Shown: piece by piece, positions 9,169-17,313 of the stretch | Layout of the letters: each line of letters starts with the position of its first letter | Position numbering within the stretch: position 1 is the first letter of the stretch | Origin: an uncultured Burkholderiales bacterium | GTDB lineage: Bacteria; Pseudomonadota; Gammaproteobacteria; Burkholderiales; Burkholderiaceae_C | Direction: 5' to 3' | Length of the DNA stretch: 41,414 bases | Assembly (NCBI GenBank): GCA_937871935.1 | Contig: CALMQI010000298.1 | Span: 1-41,414, forward strand | Notes under the pieces: model-generated | What the model saw: the letters and a program-made list of their open reading frames with translations, nothing else | Databases searched by the model: none | What the model was told of the DNA's origin: nothing | Made by a program: the position numbers and the translations under genes

Positions 9169-9948
9169 ATGACTGACACGTCACTTCCCGCTGCCGCAGC
9201 CCCGCGCCCGAGCCGCTACTCGCCCGAGGAGTGGGACGCCCGCGTCCGGCTCGCCGCGGCCTACCGCATCTTCGACCACTTGGGCTGGAGCGAGCTGATC
9301 TACAACCACATCTCGCTGCGCGTGCCGGGTACCGAGCCGCACTTCCTGATCAACCCGTTCGGTCTGCACTACAGCGAGGTGCGCGCGTCCAACCTGGTGA
9401 AGGTGGACACGAAGGGCAACATCATCGGCCACAGCGACTGGCCGATCAACCCGGCGGGCTTTACCTTCCACGGCAAGATCCACGAGCAGGTGCCCGACGC
9501 GCACTGCGTGATGCACGTGCACACCACGCCGACGATGGCGGTGTGCTGCCTCGACGAAGGCCTGTCCTACACCAACTTCTATGCCGCACAGCTGTTCGGC
9601 AAGGTCGCGTACCACGAGTTCGAGGGCATCACGGTGCATGCCGACGAGGGCGCGCGCATCCTCGACAGCGCCGGCAGCAAGCCGGTGCTGCTGCTGCGCA
9701 ACCACGGGCCGGTGACGATGGGTCGGACGCTGCCGCAGTGCCTGAGCCTGATGTGGCTAATCAACCGCGCCTGCGAAGTGCAGCTGGCCACGCTGGCCAT
9801 GGGCAAGCCGCGCGCGATCGCGCAGCCGGTACTGGAGAGTTGCGTGCGCGACTCGCTGAACTTCGACCCGAAGTACGGCGCCGGCCAGGACGCGTTCGAT
9901 GCGCTGCAACGCATCGTCGACCGCATCGATCCGACCTACCGCAGCTGA
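9169..9948 (+). CDS. Class II aldolase/adducin family protein
   Basis: The 259-residue protein carries the zinc-dependent class II aldolase/adducin fold. Family blocks are the N-terminal LAAAYRIFDHLGWSELIYNH followed by ISLRVPG, HFLINPFGLHYSEV, and the metal histidines in CVMHVHTTPTMAVCC. The central HEFEGITVHADEGARIL block and LLLRNHGPVTMG with a further histidine follow. Such proteins are aldolases of sugar phosphates or decarboxylase-like enzymes, but many close relatives are uncharacterised. The ATG at 9169 is preceded by AAGGAG at good spacing, so the open frame reaching back to 9040 is not coding. It is monocistronic, divergent from ohrR and convergent with the DsbA-like gene. The substrate cannot be assigned. 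Confidence 0.88.
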   Translation: MTDTSLPAAAAPRPSRYSPEEWDARVRLAAAYRIFDHLGWSELIYNHISLRVPGTEPHFLINPFGLHYSEVRASNLVKVDTKGNIIGHSDWPINPAGFTFHGKIHEQVPDAHCVMHVHTTPTMAVCCLDEGLSYTNFYAAQLFGKVAYHEFEGITVHADEGARILDSAGSKPVLLLRNHGPVTMGRTLPQCLSLMWLINRACEVQLATLAMGKPRAIAQPVLESCVRDSLNFDPKYGAGQDAFDALQRIVDRIDPTYRS

Positions 9949-10044
9949 GGGCGCGCCGCTCGTCGCTCGATAAGCCTCAGCGCATGGCCTGCGCGACCCG
10001 GGTGCGCTGTGGGGGCGTGACTTCACCGCACGCATTGATACCTT

Positions 10045-10743
10045 TCACGTTGCACAGCCATCAAGGCCGCAGGCGAGCAGCGAGTCACCCGTTACCACTC
10101 CGGTGACGCCGCCCACGTGCTGCGTCAGCCAGGTGCGCCAAGCATCCGGCCGGCCGAGGTAGGGGCCGATGTGCACGGTCGTGAACTGCCCGTGGTGCTC
10201 CAGCGCGAAGGTCGGGAAGCCGTGGCCGCCAATGCGTGCCAGCAGCGCCCGGCTCTGTTCGATGTGAGCCTGCGTCGCTGCGGCATGGAGCCTTTCGTAC
10301 ACGCTGCCGAAGTCTTCGACGCCCAGCCCGACCTCTGCGGCCAGTACCTGCAGCACGGCGACCTCGGCGATGCGGCGGCCCTCGACATAGTGCGCCTGTT
10401 GCAGGCGCGCCAGCATGTCCAGTCCGGCGCCGGCCAGTTCGTCGGCGGCGAGCACGGCCGTGATCGGCGGCGCCGAGTCCAGCACCGCGCCGTGGTCACG
10501 CAGCAGGCCTTCGAAGTAGCCCTGCCCGAAGGGCTGGGCGCTGGCCTGCGCGATGCGGCGGTCGTGCGTCATCACGAACTGGCGCAACTCGGGGGTGACG
10601 GCGCGGCGTGCGGCGCCGGCCATCATGCCGCCGCCGTGGGCCTGCACGCGAACCATGTCCCGGGCCGCCCAGACCAGCGGCGAGGCGCCGTAGCACCAGC
10701 CACAAAGCGGATCGTAGATGTAGTGGAGAGTCGGCGTCGACAT
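10045..10743 (-). CDS. DsbA family protein, FrnE/protein-disulfide type
   Basis: The 232-residue thioredoxin-fold protein of the DsbA superfamily has the active site Cys14-Gly-Trp-Cys17 in YDPLCGWCYGASPL. The helical insertion and the C-terminal GFPTFALEHHGQ, with the cis-proline loop, follow the FrnE/DsbA layout. There is no signal peptide, so it probably acts in the cytoplasm as a thiol-disulfide oxidoreductase or isomerase. The ATG at 10743 lies 15 bases after the stop of the MBL-fold gene read in the same direction, so the two probably form one transcript. Its partner may be the secreted neighbour's product or an unrelated oxidised protein; the sequence does not decide. Confidence 0.88.
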   Translation of the reverse strand: MSTPTLHYIYDPLCGWCYGASPLVWAARDMVRVQAHGGGMMAGAARRAVTPELRQFVMTHDRRIAQASAQPFGQGYFEGLLRDHGAVLDSAPPITAVLAADELAGAGLDMLARLQQAHYVEGRRIAEVAVLQVLAAEVGLGVEDFGSVYERLHAAATQAHIEQSRALLARIGGHGFPTFALEHHGQFTTVHIGPYLGRPDAWRTWLTQHVGGVTGVVTGDSLLACGLDGCAT

Positions 10744-10757
10744 GGTCTTCTTTCCAT

Positions 10758-11648
10758 TCACCACTTCATCTCGCCCTTGTTGACCTTGGCGCCGATCTCC
10801 AGCGCGATGCCCAGGCCCGCATCGGGGTAGCCCTTCTTCATCGCGTCGATCAGCGCGCCGCTGTTGGCCGCCTTGGGCACTTCCTGCTCGTAGCGCGCCA
10901 GGTAGGCCTGGCTCCAGGCGAGTTGAGAGACGTCGTGCTTCTGGCCGGGAAGGCTGTGGCCCGGGATCACTGTCGTCGGGTTCAGCGCGGCCATCGTGCC
11001 CAGCTTCTTCGCCCAGTCGGCGCGTTCCTGCACGCTCTGTGCATCGGCCGTCCACAGGTGCAGTCCGGCGTACACGTTCACGCCGCCGGCAATGGTTTTG
11101 ATCGAAGGGATCCACACGAAGCTGCGGTGCGGCAGGCTGTCGTCGAGCCCGCGGATCTCGAGGGTCTGGTCTTCGAGCGTGATCGTGTTTCCCGCCAGCA
11201 CCTCGGGCAGCGGCACGTTCTTCGGCGCGTTGGCGCCCATGCGCGGGCCCCAGACCTGCAGCTTGTTCGGCAGGGTCGCCTGGATTTTCTTCAGCGTGGG
11301 CGCTGTCGTCACCACCTTGGCGTCCGGGAAGTACTGCTTGATCACCTCGATGCCGAAGTAGTAGTCCGGGTCGGCCTGGCTGATATAGACGGTCTTCAGC
11401 GTCTTCTTGCTGTCCAGCACCATCGCGGCAATGCGCAGCGCATCGGCACGCGTGAAGCCGGTGTCCAGCAGAACCGCATCGGTCTTGCCGGCGACCAGCA
11501 CGGCGTTGACGTGAAAGCTCGCGCCGTCGGCGTTGTAGACCTGCACGGTCAGCGGCGGAGACGATTGCGCCGCGGCTTCGGTGGCGACGACGCCCAGCGT
11601 CATCGCTGCGGGTATGAGGGCCAGGGACAAGGTCTTGAAGGTCTTCAT
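10758..11648 (-). CDS. Secreted MBL-fold metallo-hydrolase with divergent metal motif
   Basis: The 296-residue protein begins with a signal peptide (TLSLALIPAAMTLGVVATEAAAQ) and continues as a metallo-beta-lactamase fold: VNAVLVAGKTDAVLLDTGF, VYISQADPDYYFG, TVIPGHSLPG. The family's first metal motif HxHxDH is replaced by Q91-A-D93-P-D95-Y96. Only the aspartate survives, although the later PGH histidine is present. Subfamilies with a DPDYYFG-like motif exist in my recollection, usually with a histidine at the position of Q91. The ATG at 11648 is chosen for its GGAG site. An alternative ATG is four codons upstream. It is co-directional with the DsbA-like gene and divergent from a LysR gene that probably controls it. 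It may have unusual metal chemistry or none. Confidence 0.82.
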   Translation of the reverse strand: MKTFKTLSLALIPAAMTLGVVATEAAAQSSPPLTVQVYNADGASFHVNAVLVAGKTDAVLLDTGFTRADALRIAAMVLDSKKTLKTVYISQADPDYYFGIEVIKQYFPDAKVVTTAPTLKKIQATLPNKLQVWGPRMGANAPKNVPLPEVLAGNTITLEDQTLEIRGLDDSLPHRSFVWIPSIKTIAGGVNVYAGLHLWTADAQSVQERADWAKKLGTMAALNPTTVIPGHSLPGQKHDVSQLAWSQAYLARYEQEVPKAANSGALIDAMKKGYPDAGLGIALEIGAKVNKGEMKW

Positions 11649-11694
11649 CGAGTGCTCCATCGAAGGGGTTGGTTGTCGATCGGCGCACTGTATT

Positions 11695-11752
11695 GATTCG
11701 GTCCTTGAAGATAAACTTCGCATCTGTAAACTGATTGTCAACTAATTCGGTC
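11695..11752. promoter_or_regulatory. Divergent promoter region between MBL-fold and LysR genes
   Basis: The 110-base gap between start codons is AT-richer than its surroundings. It holds a perfect dyad GAAG-ATAAA-CTTC at 11707-11719 and a direct repeat ATTCGGTC at about 11695 and 11745. One or more of these could be the LysR binding site. No promoter hexamers were fixed with confidence. Confidence 0.35.
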
Positions 11753-11758
11753 TATTCG

Positions 11759-12712
11759 ATGGATCACCTGAATGCCATCCGATCGTTCATCGAGATCGCC
11801 GACAGAGGCAGCCTGACCCGCGCCGCTGAAACGCTGGACCTGTCGCGCGCGATGATCAGCCGCCATCTCGAAGGACTGGAGCGCTGGCTGGGTGCGCGGC
11901 TGCTGCATCGCACGACACGCCGCGTGAGCCTGAGCGAGGCCGGACTGGAGGCGCTGCCACGTCTGCGCCAGATGCTCGAGCTGGCCTCCGACCTGCAAGC
12001 CGTGGTCGGCGCGCGCAGGACCGAGCCCACAGGCAAGCTGCGCATCACGACCAGCCTGTCGTTCGCGATTTCATGCCTCACTCAGGCCATCGTGGATTTT
12101 CAGGGTCAGCACCCCCGCATCGAGGTTGAGCTCGTGACCGTGGATCGGGCAGTGGACCTGGTCGGCGAACGCATCGATCTGGCCGTTCGCATCACCAATC
12201 GCCTGGACGATGGCGTCGTGGCACGCCGGCTCGCGAGCTGCCGTTCGGTGCTTTGTGCATCACCGGCCTACCTGAAGCGACGCGGGCGGCCCAAGCGCCC
12301 GGAAGAGCTCAAGACGCACGAATGCATCACGCACGCGTTTGGCGCCCGTGCTGAGTACCGGCTTCGTCGGGCTGCCCGCGCGACGACCCTGGACGTGAAG
12401 GGTTCGCTGTCGAGCAACGAGACCGCGGTGCTGCGGCAGGCGGCGCTGGCTGGTGCCGGAATCGCGATGCTGCCCACCTACTTCGTCGGCGACGATCTCA
12501 TGCGAGGTGCGCTGGTGCGGCTGTTGCCCGACCACGAGCCCGAACCGCTGGGCATCCACGCCGTGTACCTGTCGCGCCAGCACCAGCCCCAGCCGCTCAA
12601 GCTGCTGATCGACTTCCTGGCCGAGCGTTTTGGCGGCGACGTCGCGCCTTGGGACCTGCAGCCGACAGCGACGGCAACCCGGCGCAGCGCTAGCCGGAGC
12701 GCCCGGCGCTGA
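11759..12712 (+). CDS. LysR family transcriptional regulator (divergent from MBL-fold operon)
   Basis: The 317-residue LysR-type regulator has its winged helix at residues 2-60 (MDHLNAIRSFIEIADRGSLT, RAAETLDLSRAMISRHLEGL, RLLHRTTRRVSLSEAG). The effector domain follows (GKLRITTSLSFAISC, VDLVGERIDLAVRI, AGAGIAMLPTYFVGDDLMRG). It resembles the CrgA/DmlR-like subgroup. The ATG at 11759 is the first fitting the family start. The C-terminal ~20 residues are arginine/serine/threonine-rich and probably disordered. It is transcribed away from the MBL-fold/DsbA pair, the usual arrangement for a LysR gene and its target. The effector is unknown. Confidence 0.9.
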   Translation: MDHLNAIRSFIEIADRGSLTRAAETLDLSRAMISRHLEGLERWLGARLLHRTTRRVSLSEAGLEALPRLRQMLELASDLQAVVGARRTEPTGKLRITTSLSFAISCLTQAIVDFQGQHPRIEVELVTVDRAVDLVGERIDLAVRITNRLDDGVVARRLASCRSVLCASPAYLKRRGRPKRPEELKTHECITHAFGARAEYRLRRAARATTLDVKGSLSSNETAVLRQAALAGAGIAMLPTYFVGDDLMRGALVRLLPDHEPEPLGIHAVYLSRQHQPQPLKLLIDFLAERFGGDVAPWDLQPTATATRRSASRSARR

Positions 12713-12795
12713 CCCATGGCACGCTGGCTGGCGCACTGCACCCGGCAGCCGGGACCGCAGCGCGCACCGGTCTGAGGCGAGGTACCGCGTCCGCC

Positions 12796-12999
12796 TCACG
12801 CAGTCGAAGCGCCCGCGCAGACCTGAGCCGTACGCCGCGCAGCGACATAGGCCTCCACCGCGAGGCGGAACTCCTCCTGCGCCTCGGGCGCGACCGGGGT
12901 TCCGCACTCGTAGCAGGTGCCGTTCATCCGGTCGAACCAACGGCAGCCGCAGGCGTCGCAGGCCAACTCCGGTGCGCCTGCAGGGTTGGTGAAGATCAT
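12796..12999 (-). CDS. Small zinc-ribbon protein (67 residues)
   Basis: A 67-residue protein whose first half is a zinc ribbon: Cys14-x2-Cys17, eleven residues, then Cys29-x2-Cys32 (CDACGCRW then CYECG). The second half is a predicted helix (EEFRLAVEAYVAARR). The start codon overlaps the stop of the preceding 139-residue gene by four bases (ATGA). It is therefore coupled to that gene and the flavoenzyme upstream of it. Such ribbons can bind zinc or a rubredoxin-like iron and serve as partner or electron carrier. No function is recognised. The gene is too short to place in a family by eye, but the coupling and clean cysteine pattern make it a real gene. Confidence 0.75.
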   Translation of the reverse strand: MIFTNPAGAPELACDACGCRWFDRMNGTCYECGTPVAPEAQEEFRLAVEAYVAARRTAQVCAGASTA

Positions 13000-13415
13000 C
13001 GGCAGGCACCCATGAAGGCAAAGCCCAGCGCGTCGAGCAGTTCGTCGTAGCCACGCTGCTCGAGCACGCAGCGGCGGCGCAGCATGTAGCAGACGATGTG
13101 GCCGCTGCGGATGCCCTCACGCAACACCTCGAACAGGCGGGGCGCTTGCGCAGCGCGGATGGTGCTCAGCGCTTCGTCGTCGGCGGCCAACGCGATGTCG
13201 GCACCACAGGCGGAATACCCGCCGAAGGCTTCTGTCCGCGCCTGCAGGCCGGCGGCACCGGCTTCCCATAGCAGCATCGTCGAAGGCATCGAGCGCGCGA
13301 TCAGCGCCACCCGTGCGCCGGGGTCGAGCGGCTCGAACAGCTCGGCGTGATGCTGCGCGGCGGCCTGCCAGGCCGACGCCGTGGGCAGTGGCGTGGTGGT
13401 GGCGCTGCCGTTCAC
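12996..13415 (-). CDS. Uncharacterised 139-residue protein coupled to OYE-type flavoenzyme
   Basis: The protein starts at GTG 13415, inside the stop codon of the flavoenzyme gene (GTGA), and its own stop overlaps the zinc-ribbon gene. It is predicted mostly helical, with no signal peptide or membrane segment. It has four cysteines (Cys70, Cys109, Cys116, Cys138) and two neighbouring histidines (His22, His23). Notable blocks are SMPSTMLLWEAGAAGLQ, FGGYSACGADIAL and HIVCYMLRRRCVLEQRGYDE. I do not recognise the family. Tight coupling on both sides suggests it is a subunit, maturation factor or chaperone of the flavoenzyme. The four cysteines could bind metal together with the adjacent zinc ribbon, but that is inference. 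Confidence 0.7.
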   Translation of the reverse strand: MNGSATTTPLPTASAWQAAAQHHAELFEPLDPGARVALIARSMPSTMLLWEAGAAGLQARTEAFGGYSACGADIALAADDEALSTIRAAQAPRLFEVLREGIRSGHIVCYMLRRRCVLEQRGYDELLDALGFAFMGACR

Positions 13416-15382
13416 AGCCGCACGCCCAGACGGAAGCCGTCGGCGATGGCCTGCTCGAGCCCACGCGGCACCATCGCGTCGCCGATGCCGTGCAGCTCGT
13501 CGACCATCCATTCGAACTCGTGCAGCAGGTCGTGAGCCGGCGCCGCGCCGGCCGCCAGCACCACGCTGTCGGCCTCGACCAGGCGCTCGGCGCCCTTGGC
13601 GTCGCGCACCGTCGCACCGCGTTCGTCGATCTTGACTAGGCTTGTGGACGTGAGACACGTGATGCCGAGCTCTTCGACCCAGGACGCGTGGCGCCACTTG
13701 AACGACGGCTTCACGTCACCGGCGATGCGCTTGTCGGCTTCGACCACGGTGACCTCGGCGCCTCGGTGCTTGCGCAGCGACTCGGCGAGCGTGAGCCCGA
13801 CCTTGCCGCCGCCGACGATGACCACGTGTTGGCCCACGCCGGCGCGGCCGTGCGCGACGTCCAGCGCATCGATCAGCCGCTCGGCACCGGGAACGTGCGC
13901 CACCCGGCCGCGGTCGATGCGCGCGCCGGCGGCGACTACGCACACGTCGTACTGATGCAGCACGCTGCGCATGAACTTGGCGTGCACCTCGGTGTTCAGG
14001 CGCAGCTCGATGCCGAGCTTGCGCGCCATCACCTCATAGTGCGACACCACCGACAGCAGGTCGTCGGGCCGCGCCAAGTCGTTGTTCGCGTAGGCCAGCA
14101 GGTTGCCGCCGATGCGCCCGGCCCTGTCGAACACGGTGACGTCGTGGCCACGCTGGCGGGCGCCGATGGCGCACTCCATGCCGGCCGGCCCGGCGCCGAT
14201 GACCATGATTTTCTTCTTCACGGCCGCCGGCGTGACGTGGTATTCGGGCTCGACCTCGTGGCCGAGCGCCGGGTTCATGGTGCAGGTGTAGGGCAGGTCG
14301 CGGAACAGCCGCGACAGGCAGTTGAGCGAGCCGATGCAGCGGCGCACCTCGTCGAGCCGGTCCTCCGCGGCCTTGTGCACGAGGTCGGGGTCGGCCAGCA
14401 GCGGGCGGCATACCTCCCAGAAGTCGAACACACCGTCGCGCAGGCAGTCGTCGGCCATGCGCGGGTCGGGCAGCCGGTTGCCGAAGGTGATGAGCGTGTT
14501 CGGGAGCAGCTTCTTCGCGCGCGCCGACAGGTAGTTCCAGTAGCCGGGCGGGATGTCGCGGCCGATCGACGACTCGGGCGCCTCCTGCCAACCCACGGTG
14601 ACGCTGATCATGTCGACGCCGACGTCGACCGCCTGCTGCATCAGCTCGAAGCATTCGTCCTCGGTGTTGCCGCCCCACTTGTCCATCAGCTCGGCGCCAT
14701 TCAATCGCACGACCAGCGGGTGGTCCGGCGTCGCCTGCTTGATGCCGTCGATCAGCTCGCGCATGAAGCGGCCGCGGTTCGCCAACGAGCCGCCGTATTC
14801 GTCGCTGCGCTGGTTGGTGAAGCGCGAGTTGAAGTTGGCCAGCAGGTAACCCATGAAGCTGGTGATCTCGGTGCCGTCGAAGCCGGCTCGGATCGCGCGC
14901 CGGGCTGCTTCGGCGTGCTGGCGGATGCAGTCGCGGATCTCCTCCTGCGTCATCACCTTGGGCGGGCGAAAGTGCGGCAGCGTCTGCGGCACGTCGGAGG
15001 GCTGGATGCAGTAGCCCAGATCGATGCCACCGTAGCGACCGGCATGGAGGATCTGCTGGATCGCCATGGCGCCCTGCGCCTTGATGTCGGCGGCGATACG
15101 CTCGAACTGCGGCAGGAACTTGTCGTCGAAGATCGCCACCTGCCGGAAGTAGGCCTTGCCCTCACCGAGCGGATCGGGGTATGCGCCCTGGTTGGTGATG
15201 ATGCCGCAGCCGGTGCGCGCGATCACGCGCATGCGGGCGATCTCGCGCTCGGTGATGAAACCGTCGCGCGTGTTGTAGTTCGACACGCAACAGGCGCCGT
15301 ACTTGATGCGGTTCTTCGTCTCGAAGCGGCCGAATCGGGCGCGCTCGAACAGATGGGGCAGCTTGGTCATGCCGGGTTGCAT
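13412..15382 (-). CDS. Old Yellow Enzyme / 2,4-dienoyl-CoA reductase-type flavoprotein
   Basis: The 656-residue flavoenzyme has two modules. The N-terminal OYE-type FMN barrel includes the FERARFGRFETKNRIKYGAC start, ILHAGRYGG, GFDGTEITSFMGYLLANFNS and RSDEYGGSLANRGRF. The C-terminal NAD(P)H/FAD part has KIMVIGAGPAGMECA and HVVIVGGGKVGLTLAE. The layout matches 2,4-dienoyl-CoA reductase and trimethylamine dehydrogenase. Between the modules the cluster motif reads CIGSLNCLSRLFRDLPYTC, with three cysteines and a serine at the second-ligand position, so the [4Fe-4S] cluster is altered or lost. The ATG at 15382 has an AGGAG site; an upstream in-frame ATG is less likely. It heads a coupled three-gene operon divergent from aryl-CoA genes, so it may reduce an aromatic or unsaturated CoA ester. 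Confidence 0.9.
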   Translation of the reverse strand: MQPGMTKLPHLFERARFGRFETKNRIKYGACCVSNYNTRDGFITEREIARMRVIARTGCGIITNQGAYPDPLGEGKAYFRQVAIFDDKFLPQFERIAADIKAQGAMAIQQILHAGRYGGIDLGYCIQPSDVPQTLPHFRPPKVMTQEEIRDCIRQHAEAARRAIRAGFDGTEITSFMGYLLANFNSRFTNQRSDEYGGSLANRGRFMRELIDGIKQATPDHPLVVRLNGAELMDKWGGNTEDECFELMQQAVDVGVDMISVTVGWQEAPESSIGRDIPPGYWNYLSARAKKLLPNTLITFGNRLPDPRMADDCLRDGVFDFWEVCRPLLADPDLVHKAAEDRLDEVRRCIGSLNCLSRLFRDLPYTCTMNPALGHEVEPEYHVTPAAVKKKIMVIGAGPAGMECAIGARQRGHDVTVFDRAGRIGGNLLAYANNDLARPDDLLSVVSHYEVMARKLGIELRLNTEVHAKFMRSVLHQYDVCVVAAGARIDRGRVAHVPGAERLIDALDVAHGRAGVGQHVVIVGGGKVGLTLAESLRKHRGAEVTVVEADKRIAGDVKPSFKWRHASWVEELGITCLTSTSLVKIDERGATVRDAKGAERLVEADSVVLAAGAAPAHDLLHEFEWMVDELHGIGDAMVPRGLEQAIADGFRLGVRL

Positions 15383-15486
15383 GGGCCTGTCTCCTGGTTG
15401 TGCCACAGAGCGAACGCTATCGTTCGATGGGCGGATCGACCTTGTCGAGGGTCAGTCGAACCGCTCGAAGAAGCCCGATAGCTTCC

Positions 15487-15530
15487 ATTCGCAAAACGGA
15501 TAGTGCGCCGCGCTATTCAGCTGACGAATA
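15487..15530. promoter_or_regulatory. Candidate LysR sites in the divergent aryl-CoA promoter
   Basis: The gap between the OYE and ligase genes holds two dyads of the T-N11-A type. One is ATTCG-CAAAA-CGGAT (15487-15501, one mismatch). The other is TATTC-AGCTGAC-GAATA (15514-15530, perfect 5-base arms). They are good candidates for the NahR/NodD-like LysR regulator encoded at 18423-19406, which could control both arms. Confidence 0.45.
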
Positions 15531-15625
15531 CGCGGAATGCGCCGAAGATCTGGCTCGAAGCACGACCGGCCCCTAGAGTGCGCACACCGCGACGGTCTGG
15601 ATGCTGTGCGTGCAGAGGAGACAAC

Positions 15626-17266
15626 ATGCTTTCTGGATTCATTGCATGGCCCCCAAGCGACGTGGAGCGTTGGCGTGCCGCCGGATACCGACCCGGCCGG
15701 CGCGTGGCCGACATCGTGCAGCTCGCTGCAGCCCGGCTGCCGCACAAGACGGCCGTCATCGAGGGCAATAGGCGTCTGACGTACGCGGAACTGCTCGGCC
15801 AGGTGGACCGACTGGCCGCTGCACTCGGCGACGCGGGGCTGAAGGCCCTGGACCGGGTGGTCATGCAACTGCCGAACTCGATCGAGTTCGTCGTCGCCTT
15901 CCTGGCATTGATGCGGCTCGGCGCAATCCCGGTGATGGCGCTGCGCGCCCATCGATACAGCGAGGTTCGGCACTTCGTGGAGGCTTCAGGCGCCGTGGCC
16001 TACATGGTGCCGGGCGTGTTTCAGCAGTTCGACTACCGCCAACTCGCCCAGGAAATCCGGCGTGACTGCCCTGCCCTGAAAAGCGTGTTCGTGCTGGACG
16101 ATGCGCTGCCAGGTCAGCATTCGCTGCGAAGCCTGATCGAGCAGGCGCCGACGCGAACCGGCGGGCACGTAGGCGCGCAGGTCGACCCGGCGCAGTTGGC
16201 GGTGATGCTGCTCTCCGGGGGAACGACGTCGCTGTCGAAGCTGATCCCGCGCACACATGACGACTACGTGCTGAACGCTCGCCTGTGCGCGCAGGCGGCG
16301 GACTTCGACGAGAACACCGTCTTCCTGGCCGTACTGCCGCTGGGTCACAACTACAACCTGGCCTCCCCCGGCATGCTGGGGGTGTTCGATTTCGGTGGCA
16401 CGCTCGTGATCGGGCGCGGCATGGACGCTGAACATGTCTTTCCGCTGATTCAGGAACACGGGGTCACGGTGGTCGCCGCCGCGGTGCCGCTGATCACCCA
16501 GTGGCTGAATTCCGATGTGCCGGCCCGCCATGACCTGAGGTCGCTGCGGGTGGTACAGAACGGCGGCGCACGATTGGCGCCCGAGTTGCGTCGGCGCATC
16601 CGGTCGCAATGGAGCGCGACGCCGCAGGAGATCTACGGCACCGCGGAGGGCCTCATCAACATGACCCGCCTTGACGATCCGGACAACCTGCTGTTCGAGA
16701 GTTCCGGCGCGCCGGTCTGCGTCGATGACGAGATCAAGGTGGTCGACGACGATGGCCGCGAAGTCGCCGACGGCGAACTGGGCGAACTGCTGACGCGCGG
16801 GCCCTACACGATCCGCGGCTACTTCAATGCACCCGAGAAGAACCTCGAGGCCTTCACAGAGGACGGCTTCTACCGGATGGGTGACTACGTCCGCAAGCGT
16901 GGCCGCTACGTGTTTGCCGAAGGACGCAAGAAGGATCTCATCAACCGGGGCGGTGAAAAGATCAGCTGCGAGGAGGTCGAGAACCTGATCTTCATGCACC
17001 CGAAGGTGCAGCAGGTGGCGCTGGTGGCCATGCCGGACCCCGTGTTCGGCGAGAAGGCCTGCGCCTTCGTCGTTGCCAAGCCCGGCGAGCATCTCAGCTT
17101 CGAAGAACTCATCGCGTTCCTGAAGGCGCAGCGCATTGCCAGCTTCAAGTTGCCGGAGCGACTGGAACTCGTCGATCAGTTCCCGACCAGCCTGGTCGGC
17201 AAGATCATGAAGCGTCAGTTGCGCGACCAGATCGCCGAGCGCATGAAGACCGAAGCGGCCCGCTGA
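15626..17266 (+). CDS. Aryl acid-AMP/CoA ligase, EntE/DhbE-like
   Basis: The 546-residue adenylate-forming enzyme is closest to 2,3-dihydroxybenzoate/salicylate-AMP ligases. The start block FIAWPPSDVERWRAAGYRPG is typical of EntE/DhbE proteins. The P-loop is MLLSGGTTSLSKLIPRTH. The aryl-acid pocket motif PLGHNYNLASPG aligns with the HN pair of DhbE. EIYGTAEG, DGFYRMGD, GRKKDLINRGGEKISCEEVE and VGKIMKRQL complete the active site. The ATG at 15626 is preceded by GAGGAG. No siderophore genes are near. It is followed 47 bases later by a salicylyl-CoA hydroxylase-like gene, so the role is more likely catabolic: activating salicylate, anthranilate or a similar ortho-substituted benzoate, as in the sdg pathway of Streptomyces. 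Confidence 0.9.
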   Translation: MLSGFIAWPPSDVERWRAAGYRPGRRVADIVQLAAARLPHKTAVIEGNRRLTYAELLGQVDRLAAALGDAGLKALDRVVMQLPNSIEFVVAFLALMRLGAIPVMALRAHRYSEVRHFVEASGAVAYMVPGVFQQFDYRQLAQEIRRDCPALKSVFVLDDALPGQHSLRSLIEQAPTRTGGHVGAQVDPAQLAVMLLSGGTTSLSKLIPRTHDDYVLNARLCAQAADFDENTVFLAVLPLGHNYNLASPGMLGVFDFGGTLVIGRGMDAEHVFPLIQEHGVTVVAAAVPLITQWLNSDVPARHDLRSLRVVQNGGARLAPELRRRIRSQWSATPQEIYGTAEGLINMTRLDDPDNLLFESSGAPVCVDDEIKVVDDDGREVADGELGELLTRGPYTIRGYFNAPEKNLEAFTEDGFYRMGDYVRKRGRYVFAEGRKKDLINRGGEKISCEEVENLIFMHPKVQQVALVAMPDPVFGEKACAFVVAKPGEHLSFEELIAFLKAQRIASFKLPERLELVDQFPTSLVGKIMKRQLRDQIAERMKTEAAR

Positions 17267-17313
17267 AGCAGCGAACCGGACATCGATTCGAGAAAGACAG
17301 AGGCTCACGAACC

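Noticed and set aside
13688-15481. 597-codon plus-strand open frame opposite the OYE-type gene
   Set aside because: No recognised motif; the minus-strand flavoenzyme has clear domains throughout.
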